From: Bacteroidota bacterium
Lineage (GTDB): Bacteria; Bacteroidota; Ignavibacteria; UBA10030; SZUA-254
Assembly (NCBI GenBank): GCA_036522515.1
Contig: DATDFQ010000044.1
Span: 1 to 64,000 of the forward strand
Direction of reading: 5' to 3'
Length of the DNA stretch: 64,000 bases
Shown here one piece after another: positions 26,957 to 36,037 of the stretch (position 1 is the stretch's first letter; each line of letters starts with the position of its first letter). The notes beneath the pieces are model-generated. The model did no database searches, had not been told where the DNA came from, and saw only the letters and a program-made list of their open reading frames with translations. The translations under genes and the position numbers were made by a program.

Positions 26957-27583
26957 TTACGAAAAGGAGGGTGATGAGGTGAGGGAAGGATCCTCGGAGA
27001 GGACCCTGCTATACCGGGTCAGTTCGCGCCGGAGCCACCGCTGACCTTCATTCACGCGGCGCCTCGCTTCTTCCACGGCGCAGTCCATGATGTTGGCGAT
27101 TTCAAAATAAGTAAATTGCTCGATCTCGCAGAGAAGAACCGCCGAACCGTACTCCTCGGGCATCGATCTGATCGATCGCCGGATGAGCCCTTCGAGAAAG
27201 GAGACGACAGGTTCCGTCAAAGGATCCGCGGAACTTTCGGGATGCTCGCGATCCGCACTATATCTTGCGCCCCCCGCATCGCCGGCGAAACCCCGGCGCA
27301 CGCCGGCGCCCATTTCACGGAAGCGAAGAAGCTTTGACCTCAGAGTTTGAAAAAGATAGACGAGGATTTTCTTATCGTCGGGATCATCCGCCCGGGCGCG
27401 CGAGGCTTCCCCATACGCTTCGCGGAGGATTAGGCTCGACGCCTCCGAGTTCCCCGTCAGCCAGTTCGCATACGCGTAGAGCGAATCCATATGGGTGATC
27501 GCCACCGAATCAAATCGCGGCAATCGGACCGCCCCGTTCACCGAAGCGCTTGCCGAGGTCTTATCGGGAAGTAGTTTACGCAT
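26957..27583 (-). CDS. Atypical sigma-70 family (ECF-like) RNA polymerase sigma factor
   Basis: About 208 residues. A degenerate region 2 is seen around MDSLYAYANWLTGNSEASS and a recognisable region 4 near the end (SMPEEYGSAVLLCEIEQFTY, then FEIANIMDCAVEEARRRV), with a non-conserved Arg-rich segment between. The ATG at 27583 overlaps the stop of the upstream receiver gene by eight bases (ATGCGTAA), and translation is probably coupled. A TTG start 23 codons earlier is possible but less likely. The pairing suggests an ECF-type sigma controlled through a response regulator; no anti-sigma gene is adjacent. Confidence 0.85.
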   Translation of the reverse strand: MRKLLPDKTSASASVNGAVRLPRFDSVAITHMDSLYAYANWLTGNSEASSLILREAYGEASRARADDPDDKKILVYLFQTLRSKLLRFREMGAGVRRGFAGDAGGARYSADREHPESSADPLTEPVVSFLEGLIRRSIRSMPEEYGSAVLLCEIEQFTYFEIANIMDCAVEEARRRVNEGQRWLRRELTRYSRVLSEDPSLTSSPSFS

Positions 27584-28022
27584 GGTGGTGATGGGTGGAA
27601 GATCGACGATCCCGTGATGAAGCGCGATCCTTGACTCGCCTGAGGCGTCCAAGCACCTCGGGGAGGCGGTTCTTCAGGAGCCGCTTCGAGACGAACCGGC
27701 TCAGGCCCATTTGGCGGGCCAGATCTCTGTATCCTGCCTCGTCGTGCACATTCACCATGACTAATTTGGATTTCGGGGAGACCCTCTTCAGCGACCGGAA
27801 TACCTCGGGCCCGGAGACTCCCGGCATGGAAATATCCATGAGAATGAGATCCGGCTTTAGTAATTTAGCCACTTCGATCGTGAGGGTTCCATTGTCCGCT
27901 TCCCCCACAACTTCGATGTTCTCCTGACTGTCGAGAAAGGAGCGAAGGCCGGATCGAAACGACGCGTTGTCGTGCGTTATTAAAACTCTTACCGGCCCGG
28001 ATGAATTCCGCGCAGCTTTCAT
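27576..28022 (-). CDS. Stand-alone receiver-domain response regulator
   Basis: About 148 residues, nearly all a CheY-like receiver: LITHDNASFRSGLRSFL at the start, the phospho-acceptor Asp in LILMDISMPGVSG, and Lys in RFVSKRLLK. The first acid of the usual Asp-Asp pair is His, which could alter magnesium binding. There is no output domain; the basic tail ends in a His run (HHHHA). ATG 28022 is preferred to a TTG 23 codons upstream. It overlaps the sigma-factor gene, so the output may be sigma-factor control. No kinase is next to it. Confidence 0.85.
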   Translation of the reverse strand: MKAARNSSGPVRVLITHDNASFRSGLRSFLDSQENIEVVGEADNGTLTIEVAKLLKPDLILMDISMPGVSGPEVFRSLKRVSPKSKLVMVNVHDEAGYRDLARQMGLSRFVSKRLLKNRLPEVLGRLRRVKDRASSRDRRSSTHHHHA

Positions 28023-28305
28023 ATCGGTAACCGTAAGTAGTTTGCAATCGAAGGTTGGCCGGAAAACCTCTTCCGGCAGAATGCACCCCAATGATACTAT
28101 TTTCCCGGGGTCGCGTCAATCGGATATTTTCCGTAATTATTACCCCAAAAAAGTACAGCCAATCACTTAGGCAAATCTCCCCATTGTCCGCTGATCGCGT
28201 TTGATTCGCAGATTTGTGAAAATATTTGCACCATTTCGCGGGATTTCGCGGGAAGCGAATGGGTCATTAGGGCGTACTATTCAAACCCTCCCGGACAGAA
28301 ACGGC

Positions 28306-28337
28306 AAAAGCCCCCGGGATCGATGCGGGGGCTTTTT
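28306..28337. terminator. Intrinsic terminator between tricorn and receiver genes
   Basis: AAAAGCCCCC, an 11-base loop region and GGGGGCTTTTT. It lies 35 bases past the end of the minus-strand tricorn gene and is bidirectional in form. Bases 28023-28305 otherwise hold only the AT-rich upstream region of the receiver gene. Confidence 0.75.
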
Positions 28338-28372
28338 GTGAGTGCTGCCGTTGCAAACGGAGCGGTTTCTCG

Positions 28373-31300
28373 CTACCGGTGAGGATAGGGCGGCACCGGC
28401 GGGAAGCTGTAGGGATGCTCCTTGATGTTTTTGAGCGCGACCTCAATCGCCTTGTCAAGCTGGACGTCCTTCCCCGCCATCACGCTCTGGGGATCGTCAT
28501 CGATTACGATGTCGGGATCGGCGCCATGGTTTTCAATCCACCATTTGCTGTCCGCATTATAGAACGCGTTGTTCGGCTGCTCGACGTGGCCGTTATCGAT
28601 GGTCGTTTGCGTGTTGAGAATCCCCACCAATCCGCCCCAGGAGGGAACGCCCACGACCGTTCCGAGTTTTCTCGCCTTGAAATTCTCTATGAACGCTTCG
28701 CCGTCGGAACCGTTGTTCTCGTTCGAGACCACGACGTAATTTCCGCTCGAGGTGCTCCCCGGATACCGGAAGGGCACCATGTTGGTCAGCACGTTCTGCG
28801 CGACCATCTGCCGTTCAAGTTTGTCGATCATGAAGTACTCGGTCCATCCGCCGCTGTTGCGCCTGACATCGATGATGAGCCCCTGCTTGTATCGGAACGC
28901 CCGCCAGAACTTGTCGAACTCTCCGATGCCTCCTTCGCCCATCGCGGTGATATGCATGTACCCCAGTTTCCCGTCGCTTGCCTTCAAGACGTGGTCGATA
29001 TTCGATTTGAGCCACCTGGCGTACCGGAGCGAATTGTCGTTGCGGATCGGCTCGACCTCGTACGTCCTGGACCCCGTCTTCGACGGTCTGTCGTTCACCG
29101 TGATTTTGACTTTTTGCCCGCCCGTCACCTGAAGGTATTTGAAGTAATCGTCCGGCGCCTTGATCTCCCTGCCGTCGATCTCGAGCAGATAATCCCCTTC
29201 GTTCACCTCGACGTCCGGCCTTGCAAGCGGCGCCGAGAGATTCGCGTTGTATTCGGTCGGACCGTAGACCGTCCCAAAGCGGTAATAGCCGCTCGTCTTG
29301 TCTGCCACCAGGTCCGCGCCGAGCCAGCCGGTGTAGAGAGGGGTGGAGATTGATAAATTCGGACCGACATCTCCCCCGCTGATGTACGTGTGTGAAGTGG
29401 CGAGCTCTCCGGCGAGCTGTAACATGACCCAGTTCAAATCGTCCCGTGACCCGATCGAGGGAATATAGGAGCGGTACCTGTCTCCGAGCGCCTTCCAATC
29501 CTTTCCCTCCATCTTCTCATTGTAGAAGAAATCCCGGTACCAGCGCCACATGTCGTTGAAGATCTGAAGCCATTCCTGCCGGGGATCCGCGTTGTATACC
29601 ATTGAGGCCAGCGAAAGTTTCGTCCCGGGCGATTTCGATTGGTACGCCTTCTCGACCGAGGTGAGATAATAATCGGAGCCGCTCTGGATGATCATATTTG
29701 AACCGTCGGCGGAGAGCTGGCATGCCGCGATCTTGTCGGTTAACTGATTGTCCTTCCGCTCCGAGATATCATAGATGTGAAGCTGCCATTTCGTGGCCCC
29801 GGTCGGCTGGAAGATATCTCCGTACTCGGCCGTTGTGAAGCGGTCCACGGACGACCACAACACTTTTCCCTTGCCGGCCCTCAAGTGGAAGAAATTGCCC
29901 GAGAGGTTCGGGATGGGGTAGGTCCTCTTGCTCAGCCCTTCGAGATCGATACGGAACTTGCCCCCCTTCGGTTCCTTTCCGCCCGATGTGTCTGCGAACG
30001 GCGGCCGCTCGTTTGCCCGAAGCTGCACGACCATCACGTTCTGCGGGGCTGAAACGATATGATTGTCCTCGTAAAAATCCAACTGGATGTCGAAGTTTCG
30101 GCTCGAGAGGTAGTACAGGTAATCCCCTTTGGCGTCGAAGCAGGGACTGATGTTGTCGTAGAAATCGTCCGTCACGGCCTGCTTCTTTCCCGTCTCGGTA
30201 TCGAAGAGGAAGATCCGGCTGTTCTTATTGTATTCGACGAAGCTGTAGCAGATCCACCTGCTGTCGGGCGACCAGTTGTAGTCGCTGATCTCCCAGTAGA
30301 ACTCGTCGTTCTTCAGCTGATTTGATTGATCCACGGTAACGAGCTTCTTGGTGGCGACATCGACATAATAGATGGTGAAGTTCTTGTTGCCGAAGAGAAG
30401 CTTCTTCCCGTCGGGCGACCAGAGGGGATGGTAGTTCGTCCGGTTCAACGTCGTCGTGAGCTGCGTCCAGGAACCTCCGCCCACCGGTTGCGTGTAGAGC
30501 TCATACTCCCCGGACTTGTCCGAAAAGAACGCAACCGATTTGCCGTCGGGAGAAATCGCGGGATACATCTCGCGTGTTCCGGGTGTTTCCGAGATGTTCG
30601 GGATCTGCGGCTTGTCGGATTTCACGATAAACACGTCGCCCCGGGCTTCGATCGCGGCGGTTTTCCCGTCGTTTGCGGCGTTCATCGAGTGGATGTAGTC
30701 CTTCGGGTTCAGCGCTCTCGGTCTGAGAGTCCATTCGTCGGAGGGAACGGTGATCGAAAGCTTCTTCACGGCACCGCTCGCCACATTCAGGAGGTGCGCA
30801 TACCCGTCATGCATAAAGACGATGTTTTCCCCGTCGGTGGACGGCATCATCACGTCGACGTCGTCGTAGGCGGTCAGGGGCGCGATCGTTTTCGACCGCA
30901 AGTCCATCTTGCACAGGTTCGAAACCTTGTTTGATTGGTCGGAAACATAATACATCGCATCACCGATCCACATCGGATAGACGTTCTTTCCGACATATGA
31001 GGTGACCGGGGTAAAGATGTTCGCCCGGAAATCATACATCCAGATGTCCGGATAGTCGCCGCCTGTATATCGCTTCCTGTTATATTCCTCGTCCTCTCTC
31101 CGCTGATAAAGGATTTTCGTGCCGTCTTTTGAGAAGCTGCATAACCGGGCACGATCGATCGGAAAGCGGTCGGGAGCGGACCCGTCGCGATCCACGAAGT
31201 AAAGATTCGGGTCGCGGCCTATGTAGTTCTCGATATAGGAGCGATATACGACACGCTTGCCGTCGGGCGTCCAGCAAACCGTCTGAACTCCTCCCGGCGC

Positions 31301-31618
31301 ATAGGTAATCCGCTTCGGGTTTCCCCCGCCTGCGGGCATGACATAAATGTTCGTCGATCCGTCGTACGTGCCGGTGAACGCGATCGACTGTCCGTCAGGC
31401 GAGAACTTCGCCGAATACTCGTTTCCCGGGAAGCTCGTAATCCGCGCCGCGAGTCCTCCGCTGGCGCTCGCCCGCCAGAGATCACCCTCATACGAGAAGA
31501 CGATCGCGTCCCCGTGAATGTCGGGGAAGCGCATGAACCGCGCCTCCTTTTGCGCGAACAGAAGCTGGGTCGTTCCGAGAATGAGTGCGATTGACAGAAA
31601 TTGGAATCTATTGGACAT
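28373..31618 (-). CDS. Secreted tricorn-type protease (S41 family)
   Basis: 1081 residues with a signal peptide (FLSIALILGTTQLLFAQ). Two beta-propeller regions (about 30-330 and 340-660) with TolB-like motifs (SPDGQSIAFTG, SPDGKSVAFFSDKSG) precede a core, a PDZ domain (about 760-850) and the S41 catalytic domain. The tricorn catalytic set is present: Ser742-His743 in ELATSHTY, Ser971-Asp972 in NNGSDGEAF and Glu1029 in WIENHGADPD. It should degrade oligopeptides; the signal peptide places it outside the cytoplasm, unlike archaeal tricorn. TAGGAG lies 7 bases before the start. Confidence 0.95.
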   Translation of the reverse strand: MSNRFQFLSIALILGTTQLLFAQKEARFMRFPDIHGDAIVFSYEGDLWRASASGGLAARITSFPGNEYSAKFSPDGQSIAFTGTYDGSTNIYVMPAGGGNPKRITYAPGGVQTVCWTPDGKRVVYRSYIENYIGRDPNLYFVDRDGSAPDRFPIDRARLCSFSKDGTKILYQRREDEEYNRKRYTGGDYPDIWMYDFRANIFTPVTSYVGKNVYPMWIGDAMYYVSDQSNKVSNLCKMDLRSKTIAPLTAYDDVDVMMPSTDGENIVFMHDGYAHLLNVASGAVKKLSITVPSDEWTLRPRALNPKDYIHSMNAANDGKTAAIEARGDVFIVKSDKPQIPNISETPGTREMYPAISPDGKSVAFFSDKSGEYELYTQPVGGGSWTQLTTTLNRTNYHPLWSPDGKKLLFGNKNFTIYYVDVATKKLVTVDQSNQLKNDEFYWEISDYNWSPDSRWICYSFVEYNKNSRIFLFDTETGKKQAVTDDFYDNISPCFDAKGDYLYYLSSRNFDIQLDFYEDNHIVSAPQNVMVVQLRANERPPFADTSGGKEPKGGKFRIDLEGLSKRTYPIPNLSGNFFHLRAGKGKVLWSSVDRFTTAEYGDIFQPTGATKWQLHIYDISERKDNQLTDKIAACQLSADGSNMIIQSGSDYYLTSVEKAYQSKSPGTKLSLASMVYNADPRQEWLQIFNDMWRWYRDFFYNEKMEGKDWKALGDRYRSYIPSIGSRDDLNWVMLQLAGELATSHTYISGGDVGPNLSISTPLYTGWLGADLVADKTSGYYRFGTVYGPTEYNANLSAPLARPDVEVNEGDYLLEIDGREIKAPDDYFKYLQVTGGQKVKITVNDRPSKTGSRTYEVEPIRNDNSLRYARWLKSNIDHVLKASDGKLGYMHITAMGEGGIGEFDKFWRAFRYKQGLIIDVRRNSGGWTEYFMIDKLERQMVAQNVLTNMVPFRYPGSTSSGNYVVVSNENNGSDGEAFIENFKARKLGTVVGVPSWGGLVGILNTQTTIDNGHVEQPNNAFYNADSKWWIENHGADPDIVIDDDPQSVMAGKDVQLDKAIEVALKNIKEHPYSFPPVPPYPHR

Positions 31619-31721
31619 GCGTTACTCCTATTGACAGAATTGAGGTGACTGACCACTGAACAGGTTGACAGCGACGCGAGCAGAAAGAAGGAAGGAGGTT
31701 TTCAGGAGGTTCAATTCCGCG

Positions 31722-31943
31722 CTAATTCATACCGCAACTTCCACCGCCGCAGCAATCACCCTGGCCGCACGACTCCGGGGCCGATGAGTTTGCTTTCGTT
31801 GAAACCCCGGCCGCGGACATCAGTTTCTTATAGCTCGAAGATTTACACGATGGGCAAACGATATCCTCAACAATTTCGCGGCCCTTATGATAGATATCGT
31901 ACATCGTTTCACACGATGCGCATTTATATTCGTAGACGGGCAT
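31722..31943 (-). CDS. FmdB-family zinc ribbon protein
   Basis: 73 residues. The N-terminal zinc ribbon has CASC and CPSC pairs (MPVYEYKCASCETMYDIYH, then VCPSCKSSSYKKLMS). The tail is rich in Cys and Gly (CGQGDCCGGGSCGMN) and could bind a second metal. The family is called a putative regulator after FmdB, but its role is unproven. The start at 31943 is fixed by AGAGGA upstream and by the family N-terminus MPxYEYxC; a 16-residue upstream extension is not credible. It lies 103 bases upstream of the tricorn gene on the same strand. Confidence 0.9.
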   Translation of the reverse strand: MPVYEYKCASCETMYDIYHKGREIVEDIVCPSCKSSSYKKLMSAAGVSTKANSSAPESCGQGDCCGGGSCGMN

Positions 31944-32067
31944 AGGTTCAAATCCTCTTTTCTCATCAATTACAGGCAAACCTCTTATCAATATTCAAAA
32001 TCATGGCGAAAAACACAAACCGGCCGGTGGATAGGTAGTTCCTCAGCCTGGCCGTCTTCCTCCCCAG

Positions 32068-32140
32068 CTCGTCATGCTGATATGCTCCTGGTCAGCATCT
32101 TTCAACGCTTTTAGCCGCGACCTTCAGGTCGCGGGACGAG
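32068..32140. repeat. Families C and B fused (copies C3 and B4)
   Basis: The first half of family C (CTCGTCATGCTGATATGCTC, then CTGGTCAGCATCTTTCAACG) runs straight into a family B hairpin, TAGCCGCGACCTTCAGGTCG, at 32112. The junction replaces the second hairpin of family C. Confidence 0.85.
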
Positions 32141-32171
32141 TAGGAAGCGAAATTCAGCCAGCACCATATTT

Positions 32172-32227
32172 CTTGACTTAAAATAAGGATTTTCTTATTT
32201 TAATTTATCGTATATTTTTAAAATAAG
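32172..32227 (+). promoter_or_regulatory. Palindromic AT-rich promoter/operator of the Fic gene
   Basis: A perfect 10-base inverted repeat TTAAAATAAG (32177-32186) / CTTATTTTAA (32193-32202) with a 6-base centre, plus a third AAAATAAG at 32220-32227. A candidate -35 TTGACT (32172-32177) and -10 TATTTT (32195-32200), 17 bases apart, are covered by the repeat, so a bound protein would block transcription. Confidence 0.6.
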
Positions 32228-32259
32228 ACAATGCATGTTTTCATTCGACTGTTGAACAC

Positions 32260-33390
32260 GTGATCCTGGAAAAATTCACCGCGGGCACCTATACACGGCA
32301 ATTCGGATATAGGAGCTTCTCGCCGAGTCGCCTCAACGTCGAGTGGACCTGGTCAGACCCGAAGGTCAACGCACTACTCGCAGAGGCGAACCGCATGTTG
32401 GGCGAGCTCAACGCGTTCTCTTCCCACGTCCCCGATATCGAGCTTTTCATCAGGATACACGTGATCAAGGAAGCTACCACCTCCAGCCGGATAGAGGGGA
32501 CCCGGACCGAAATGGAAGATGCGGTTATGAAAAAGTCGGACGTGGATGCCGAGAAGAAGGACGAATGGCAGGAGGTACACAACTACAGCCGGGCGATGAA
32601 TTACGCCATTAGGAGGCTCAAAGATGTTCCGATTTCAACAAGGCTGCTGAAAGAAACGCACAAGACTTTGATGGCGGGAGTTCGGGGGAAAAGGAAACTC
32701 CCGGGTCAATACCGGAGGAGTCAGAATTGGATCGGAGGGGCTAACCCTCAGGATGCCGTTTTTGTTCCACCGCACCACACCGAGGTGCATTCTCTGATGA
32801 GCGATTTGGAGAACTTCCTCCATAATGATCAGCTCCAAATGCCCCACCTCATGAGAATCGCCATGGCACATTATCAGTTCGAAACGATCCACCCGTTTCT
32901 CGACGGAAACGGCAGGCTTGGCCGGCTCCTCATCACACTCTACCTTGTCAGCAACGACATCTTGTCGAAACCGGCTCTGTACCTCTCCGCTTACTTTGAA
33001 AAGCACAAAGCCACCTACTTTGACAATCTCATGCGCGTGCGGACTGCAAATGATCTCCTTCAATGGATAAGGTTCTTTCTTGTCGCCGTAACCGAGACGG
33101 CAAGGCAGGGGACCACAACCTTAAAGAAGATCCTGGCTCTCCGTGAGAATATTGAATCAAACCGACTTCCGACGCTTGGAACGAAACTCCCCCGGGCACG
33201 AAGGCTCCTCACCCATCTCTATAAGTCGCCACGACTCACCACGGCAGATGTCGCCGGCACATTGGACGTCACGCCCGCGACGGCAAATGCGTTGATCCGC
33301 GATTTTGTGAAGCTTGGAATATTGAGTGAAACTACTGGTGGTAGGAGGAACAGGATTTTCACATTCCACGAGTATCTGGACTTGTTCTGA
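32260..33390 (+). CDS. Fic family protein (AMPylase-like) with C-terminal winged helix
   Basis: 376 residues. The Fic motif HPFLDGNGRLGR (211-222) is complete with its catalytic His. The N-terminal inhibitory motif SSRIEG (about 75-80) fits the (S/T)xxxE(G/N) pattern of self-inhibited class II Fic proteins. About 310-376 is a winged helix (TTADVAGTLDVTPATANALI). It probably transfers AMP to protein hydroxyls. The start is GTG at 32260 after the palindromic promoter; the winged helix may bind that palindrome. No separate antitoxin gene is adjacent, in keeping with an inhibitor in cis. Confidence 0.94.
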   Translation: MILEKFTAGTYTRQFGYRSFSPSRLNVEWTWSDPKVNALLAEANRMLGELNAFSSHVPDIELFIRIHVIKEATTSSRIEGTRTEMEDAVMKKSDVDAEKKDEWQEVHNYSRAMNYAIRRLKDVPISTRLLKETHKTLMAGVRGKRKLPGQYRRSQNWIGGANPQDAVFVPPHHTEVHSLMSDLENFLHNDQLQMPHLMRIAMAHYQFETIHPFLDGNGRLGRLLITLYLVSNDILSKPALYLSAYFEKHKATYFDNLMRVRTANDLLQWIRFFLVAVTETARQGTTTLKKILALRENIESNRLPTLGTKLPRARRLLTHLYKSPRLTTADVAGTLDVTPATANALIRDFVKLGILSETTGGRRNRIFTFHEYLDLF

Positions 33391-33410
33391 GATTTCGGAA
33401 GAGATCGCAA

Positions 33411-34049
33411 ATGAGCGCGCACATGAAAGGCCCTCAGCGGAGAAGGGAGATCGCCACTGGCGGTAAAGTCCGGGGGGCAGATATCTATCAGCTCAAGATT
33501 GCTATCGAAGACTGTTCGCCGCCCATCTGGCGCCGTTTGCAAGTTCCCGGATATGTCACTTTCGCCCAACTCCACCGCATCATACAATCCGCCTTCATGT
33601 GGTCGGACGCCCATCTTCATGAATTTCGTATCCACGATCGAATTTTCAGTGCGCCGAGTGCGGACTATATCCACTCTGTTATCGACGAAAGAACTGTGAT
33701 ACTCGCGAAAGAAATCCAAAAGGAGAAGCTGCGTTTCACATATACATACGATTTTGGGGATTCATGGGACCACGGGATCACCGTGGAGAAGATCTTCGCG
33801 CCCAGGCCTGGATGCCATTACCCCACCTGCGTTGCGGGAAAAAGGCGCACCCCACCGGAAGACTGCGGGGGACCGGGAGGGTATCACAATTTGCTCGGGG
33901 TGCTCGCAAACCCGCATCATCCCGATTTTCACGAATTGAATGAGTGGGTCGGACCATATTTTAGGCCCGATGAAGTCGATCTGGAGTATGTGAACAGCGA
34001 ATTGAAGCGAATGAAATTCCGGAAGCGGATCAAGCCAAGCGCAACGTAG
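33411..34049 (+). CDS. Plasmid pRiA4b ORF-3 family protein
   Basis: A 212-residue protein of the pRiA4b ORF-3-like family, recognised by IYQLKIAIEDCSPPIWRRLQ, the segment FAQLHRIIQSAFMWSDAHLH and DFGDSWDHGITVEKI. The family is widespread, sometimes fused to SEC-C or IS1096-passenger proteins, and has no firm function. The start 20 bases after the Fic stop, with GGAAGAG upstream, points to cotranscription. Whether it works with Fic is unknown. It ends 49 bases before the convergent ketopantoate reductase gene. Confidence 0.9.
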   Translation: MSAHMKGPQRRREIATGGKVRGADIYQLKIAIEDCSPPIWRRLQVPGYVTFAQLHRIIQSAFMWSDAHLHEFRIHDRIFSAPSADYIHSVIDERTVILAKEIQKEKLRFTYTYDFGDSWDHGITVEKIFAPRPGCHYPTCVAGKRRTPPEDCGGPGGYHNLLGVLANPHHPDFHELNEWVGPYFRPDEVDLEYVNSELKRMKFRKRIKPSAT

Positions 34050-34098
34050 GGTGGTTGCACGCGCAGACCTCGTTCAACGCAGGATCCAATTCAACTCT

Positions 34099-35043
34099 CT
34101 AACCAACATTTTGTCCGCGCGATTTCAAACCTGCCAGCATCCTGTCATACGTCGGCGTTGGAACGTGGAGCTCTCTTCCTTCCGCCGCCACATAACCGGT
34201 CAATGACTCCACCTCCGTCCTGTTCCCCTTCTGAAAATCGTCACGCATCGAGGAGCTGGACTCATACGGGAGCGACGTCGATTTCGCCAGTGTCGACTGA
34301 ACGATGTCCTCCGGAAGCGGGATCCCCTTCGCATCTGCCACGGCCTTCAGTTCCTTTATCAGGTTCAGAAGCACTTCTTTCTGTTCTTTGTCTTCGAGAA
34401 TGTCCCCGATCGGAAGATCGAGGTAGGAGGTGAGGGTGCCAAACGGTGAAATGAACAGGAATTTCTCCCAGATCGTCTGTGTGATGTTCCCGGACACTTT
34501 TGCATTGATGCCCGCCGATGTCAGGAGCGTTTCAATCTCCTGAAGCTTGCCGGGAGCTTCATTCTCCGAACCAATATAGAGCCTCCTGAGTGTGCCGGAC
34601 TGCCTGACGACCCCGGGCGCGATCAACCTCGAAATAATATAGATGCAGCCCTCCCACACCCGGGCGTCCGGAAATACTCTGCTGATTCTCTCCCTGGCAT
34701 CGACGCCGTTGAGGAACGGGAGTATTACGGTATGATCGGTGATGCAGGGTCTGAGAAGTTCAAGGCTCGATTCCAGGTCATAGCTTTTCACACAGCAGAT
34801 CACGAGGTCGACAACTCCCAGTTCCTCAGGCCGGCTTGTGATTCTCGAAGGATGCGATATTTGCTCGCCTTCGGGTGTGATCAGTTTCAGACCGCCCGAC
34901 CGGATGGCCCGCTCATGATCCCCCCTCGCGATAAACATGATCTCCGCTGCATCGGAGCCGGCGTACCGGGCCGCCAGCTTCCCTCCGAGGTACCCGCCCA
35001 CGCCTCCCAATCCGAGGATTGCCACTTTGAGCTTTTGACCCAT
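34099..35043 (-). CDS. panE: 2-dehydropantoate 2-reductase (ketopantoate reductase)
   Basis: 314 residues. N-terminal NADPH-binding loop GLGGVGGYLGG (about 11-21) and a C-terminal ApbA helical domain with the expected catalytic-lysine region TIWEKFLFISPFGTLTSYL. It reduces ketopantoate to pantoate with NADPH for coenzyme A synthesis. Some related proteins in this family act on other 2-keto acids, and no other pantothenate gene is close, so the substrate is likely rather than certain. ATG 35043 has AAGGA 5 bases upstream and starts the Rossmann fold; a start five codons earlier is less likely. Confidence 0.85.
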   Translation of the reverse strand: MGQKLKVAILGLGGVGGYLGGKLAARYAGSDAAEIMFIARGDHERAIRSGGLKLITPEGEQISHPSRITSRPEELGVVDLVICCVKSYDLESSLELLRPCITDHTVILPFLNGVDARERISRVFPDARVWEGCIYIISRLIAPGVVRQSGTLRRLYIGSENEAPGKLQEIETLLTSAGINAKVSGNITQTIWEKFLFISPFGTLTSYLDLPIGDILEDKEQKEVLLNLIKELKAVADAKGIPLPEDIVQSTLAKSTSLPYESSSSMRDDFQKGNRTEVESLTGYVAAEGRELHVPTPTYDRMLAGLKSRGQNVG

Positions 35044-35079
35044 CAGGTCCTTTCGCAATCCCCGGGTCGATTCGTGGAA

Positions 35080-35526
35080 CTATTGAGTAAAATCCCAGAG
35101 GACATTGATGACTTTCCATTCCCCGTCCATCTTGCCCATCTGTACATAGTCGATGAATTTGAACTTGTTGGTGACCACCTTTGCGGTCGCGATCTTCCCC
35201 TGAATATCGTAAATAATTACCTGTCCTCTAAACGGTTGATCGGGATTGAGGACATTCGTATTCCGGTTGTGTTTCGTGGCGAACAAGAGCTCCGACGCGC
35301 CCATGTTCTTCACCATGAAATTCCCCAGCGTGTCTTTTATGACGATTCTCTTGGCAAGCTCGGGAGAGACTCCCTTTGACACTCTCTGCCAATCTGCATT
35401 GTAATAACCCTCGACGTAGTTGAGGGCGGCTTCTCTGATGGCAGCCGAATCATTCACCTGCGCCTTCGCCGGCAGGAAGGCGAGAAGTCCAAACAAGAGA
35501 GCTGCAAACATTGTTGTGCTACGCAT
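35080..35526 (-). CDS. Secreted NTF2-like (putative lumazine-binding) protein
   Basis: 148 residues with a signal peptide (MFAALLFGLLAFLPAKAQ) and one NTF2-like cone domain (about 28-148), matching the putative lumazine-binding subgroup by IREAALNYVEGYYNADWQRV and the end KMDGEWKVINVLW. The domain forms a pocket, but the ligand and function are unknown in this subgroup. AAGGAG lies 9 bases upstream of the start. It is 36 bases upstream of the ketopantoate reductase gene on the same strand. Confidence 0.85.
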   Translation of the reverse strand: MRSTTMFAALLFGLLAFLPAKAQVNDSAAIREAALNYVEGYYNADWQRVSKGVSPELAKRIVIKDTLGNFMVKNMGASELLFATKHNRNTNVLNPDQPFRGQVIIYDIQGKIATAKVVTNKFKFIDYVQMGKMDGEWKVINVLWDFTQ

Positions 35527-35691
35527 GCGTCACGTCTCCTTCACATGATTGGATGATAAACAAGAGGAGCGGTTCCTCCTGCCTCTTCTTAACATACCAA
35601 AGGGTTTAGACCCGAAACAGACTCAGTTGCTGAAACTTGCGACCGCATCAGTTGGCCGGTGGTGTCGCAGATTGGCGGTGATCCTCTCAAA

Positions 35692-35771
35692 CTCGTCATG
35701 CTGACATGCTCCTGGTCAGCATCTTTCAACTCTTTTAGAAAGATCCCGACCTGAAACATGTCGGGATGACG
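35692..35771. repeat. Family C repeat, copy 4 (complete unit)
   Basis: Both hairpins are present: TGCTGACATGCTCCTGGTCAGCA and ATCCCGACCT / ATGTCGGGAT, as at 25111. A family B copy follows 58 bases later. Confidence 0.85.
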
Positions 35772-35829
35772 GCAAAACATGAAAATGCGCCTCTACCCGT
35801 CACTTGGTAGTGGGGGAATTTCAACAGCC

Positions 35830-35908
35830 GAGCCGAAAACCCGCAGCCTAAAGGCTGCGGCTACCAAGCCCGAGGCATCGGTAGCCGCGACCTTCAGGTC
35901 GCGGGACG
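35830..35908. repeat. Family B repeat, copy 5 (79 bp)
   Basis: Identical over 79 bases to 227-305 and in the same orientation. Similarity continues weakly upstream (GGTAGTGGG) and downstream (CGAAAATCAG). It sits 43 bases upstream of the promoter-like sequence at 35951. Confidence 0.9.
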
Positions 35909-35950
35909 CAAAGACAACGAAAATCAGCAAGTACCCGTCACTTGGGTTTA

Positions 35951-35980
35951 TTGACACTCAGGCGATTTCTCAATACATTT
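35951..35980 (+). promoter_or_regulatory. Promoter of the SnoaL-like lipoprotein, shared with that at 11314
   Basis: TTGACACTCA, three variable bases, GATTTCTCAATAC, then ATTT, giving TACATTT as the -7-like element 20 bases after TTG. The two fixed blocks are identical to those before the TPR kinase at 11314. Confidence 0.6.
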
Positions 35981-36037
35981 ACCGGTTATCCCGAACAACT
36001 AACCCCCCTCATCAAAACTATCTCAGGGAGACCTATC

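Noticed and set aside
32260-34049. Fic plus pRiA4b protein as a classic toxin-antitoxin pair
   Set aside because: The Fic protein carries its own inhibitory motif, and pRiA4b ORF-3 proteins are not known antitoxins; only cotranscription is supported.
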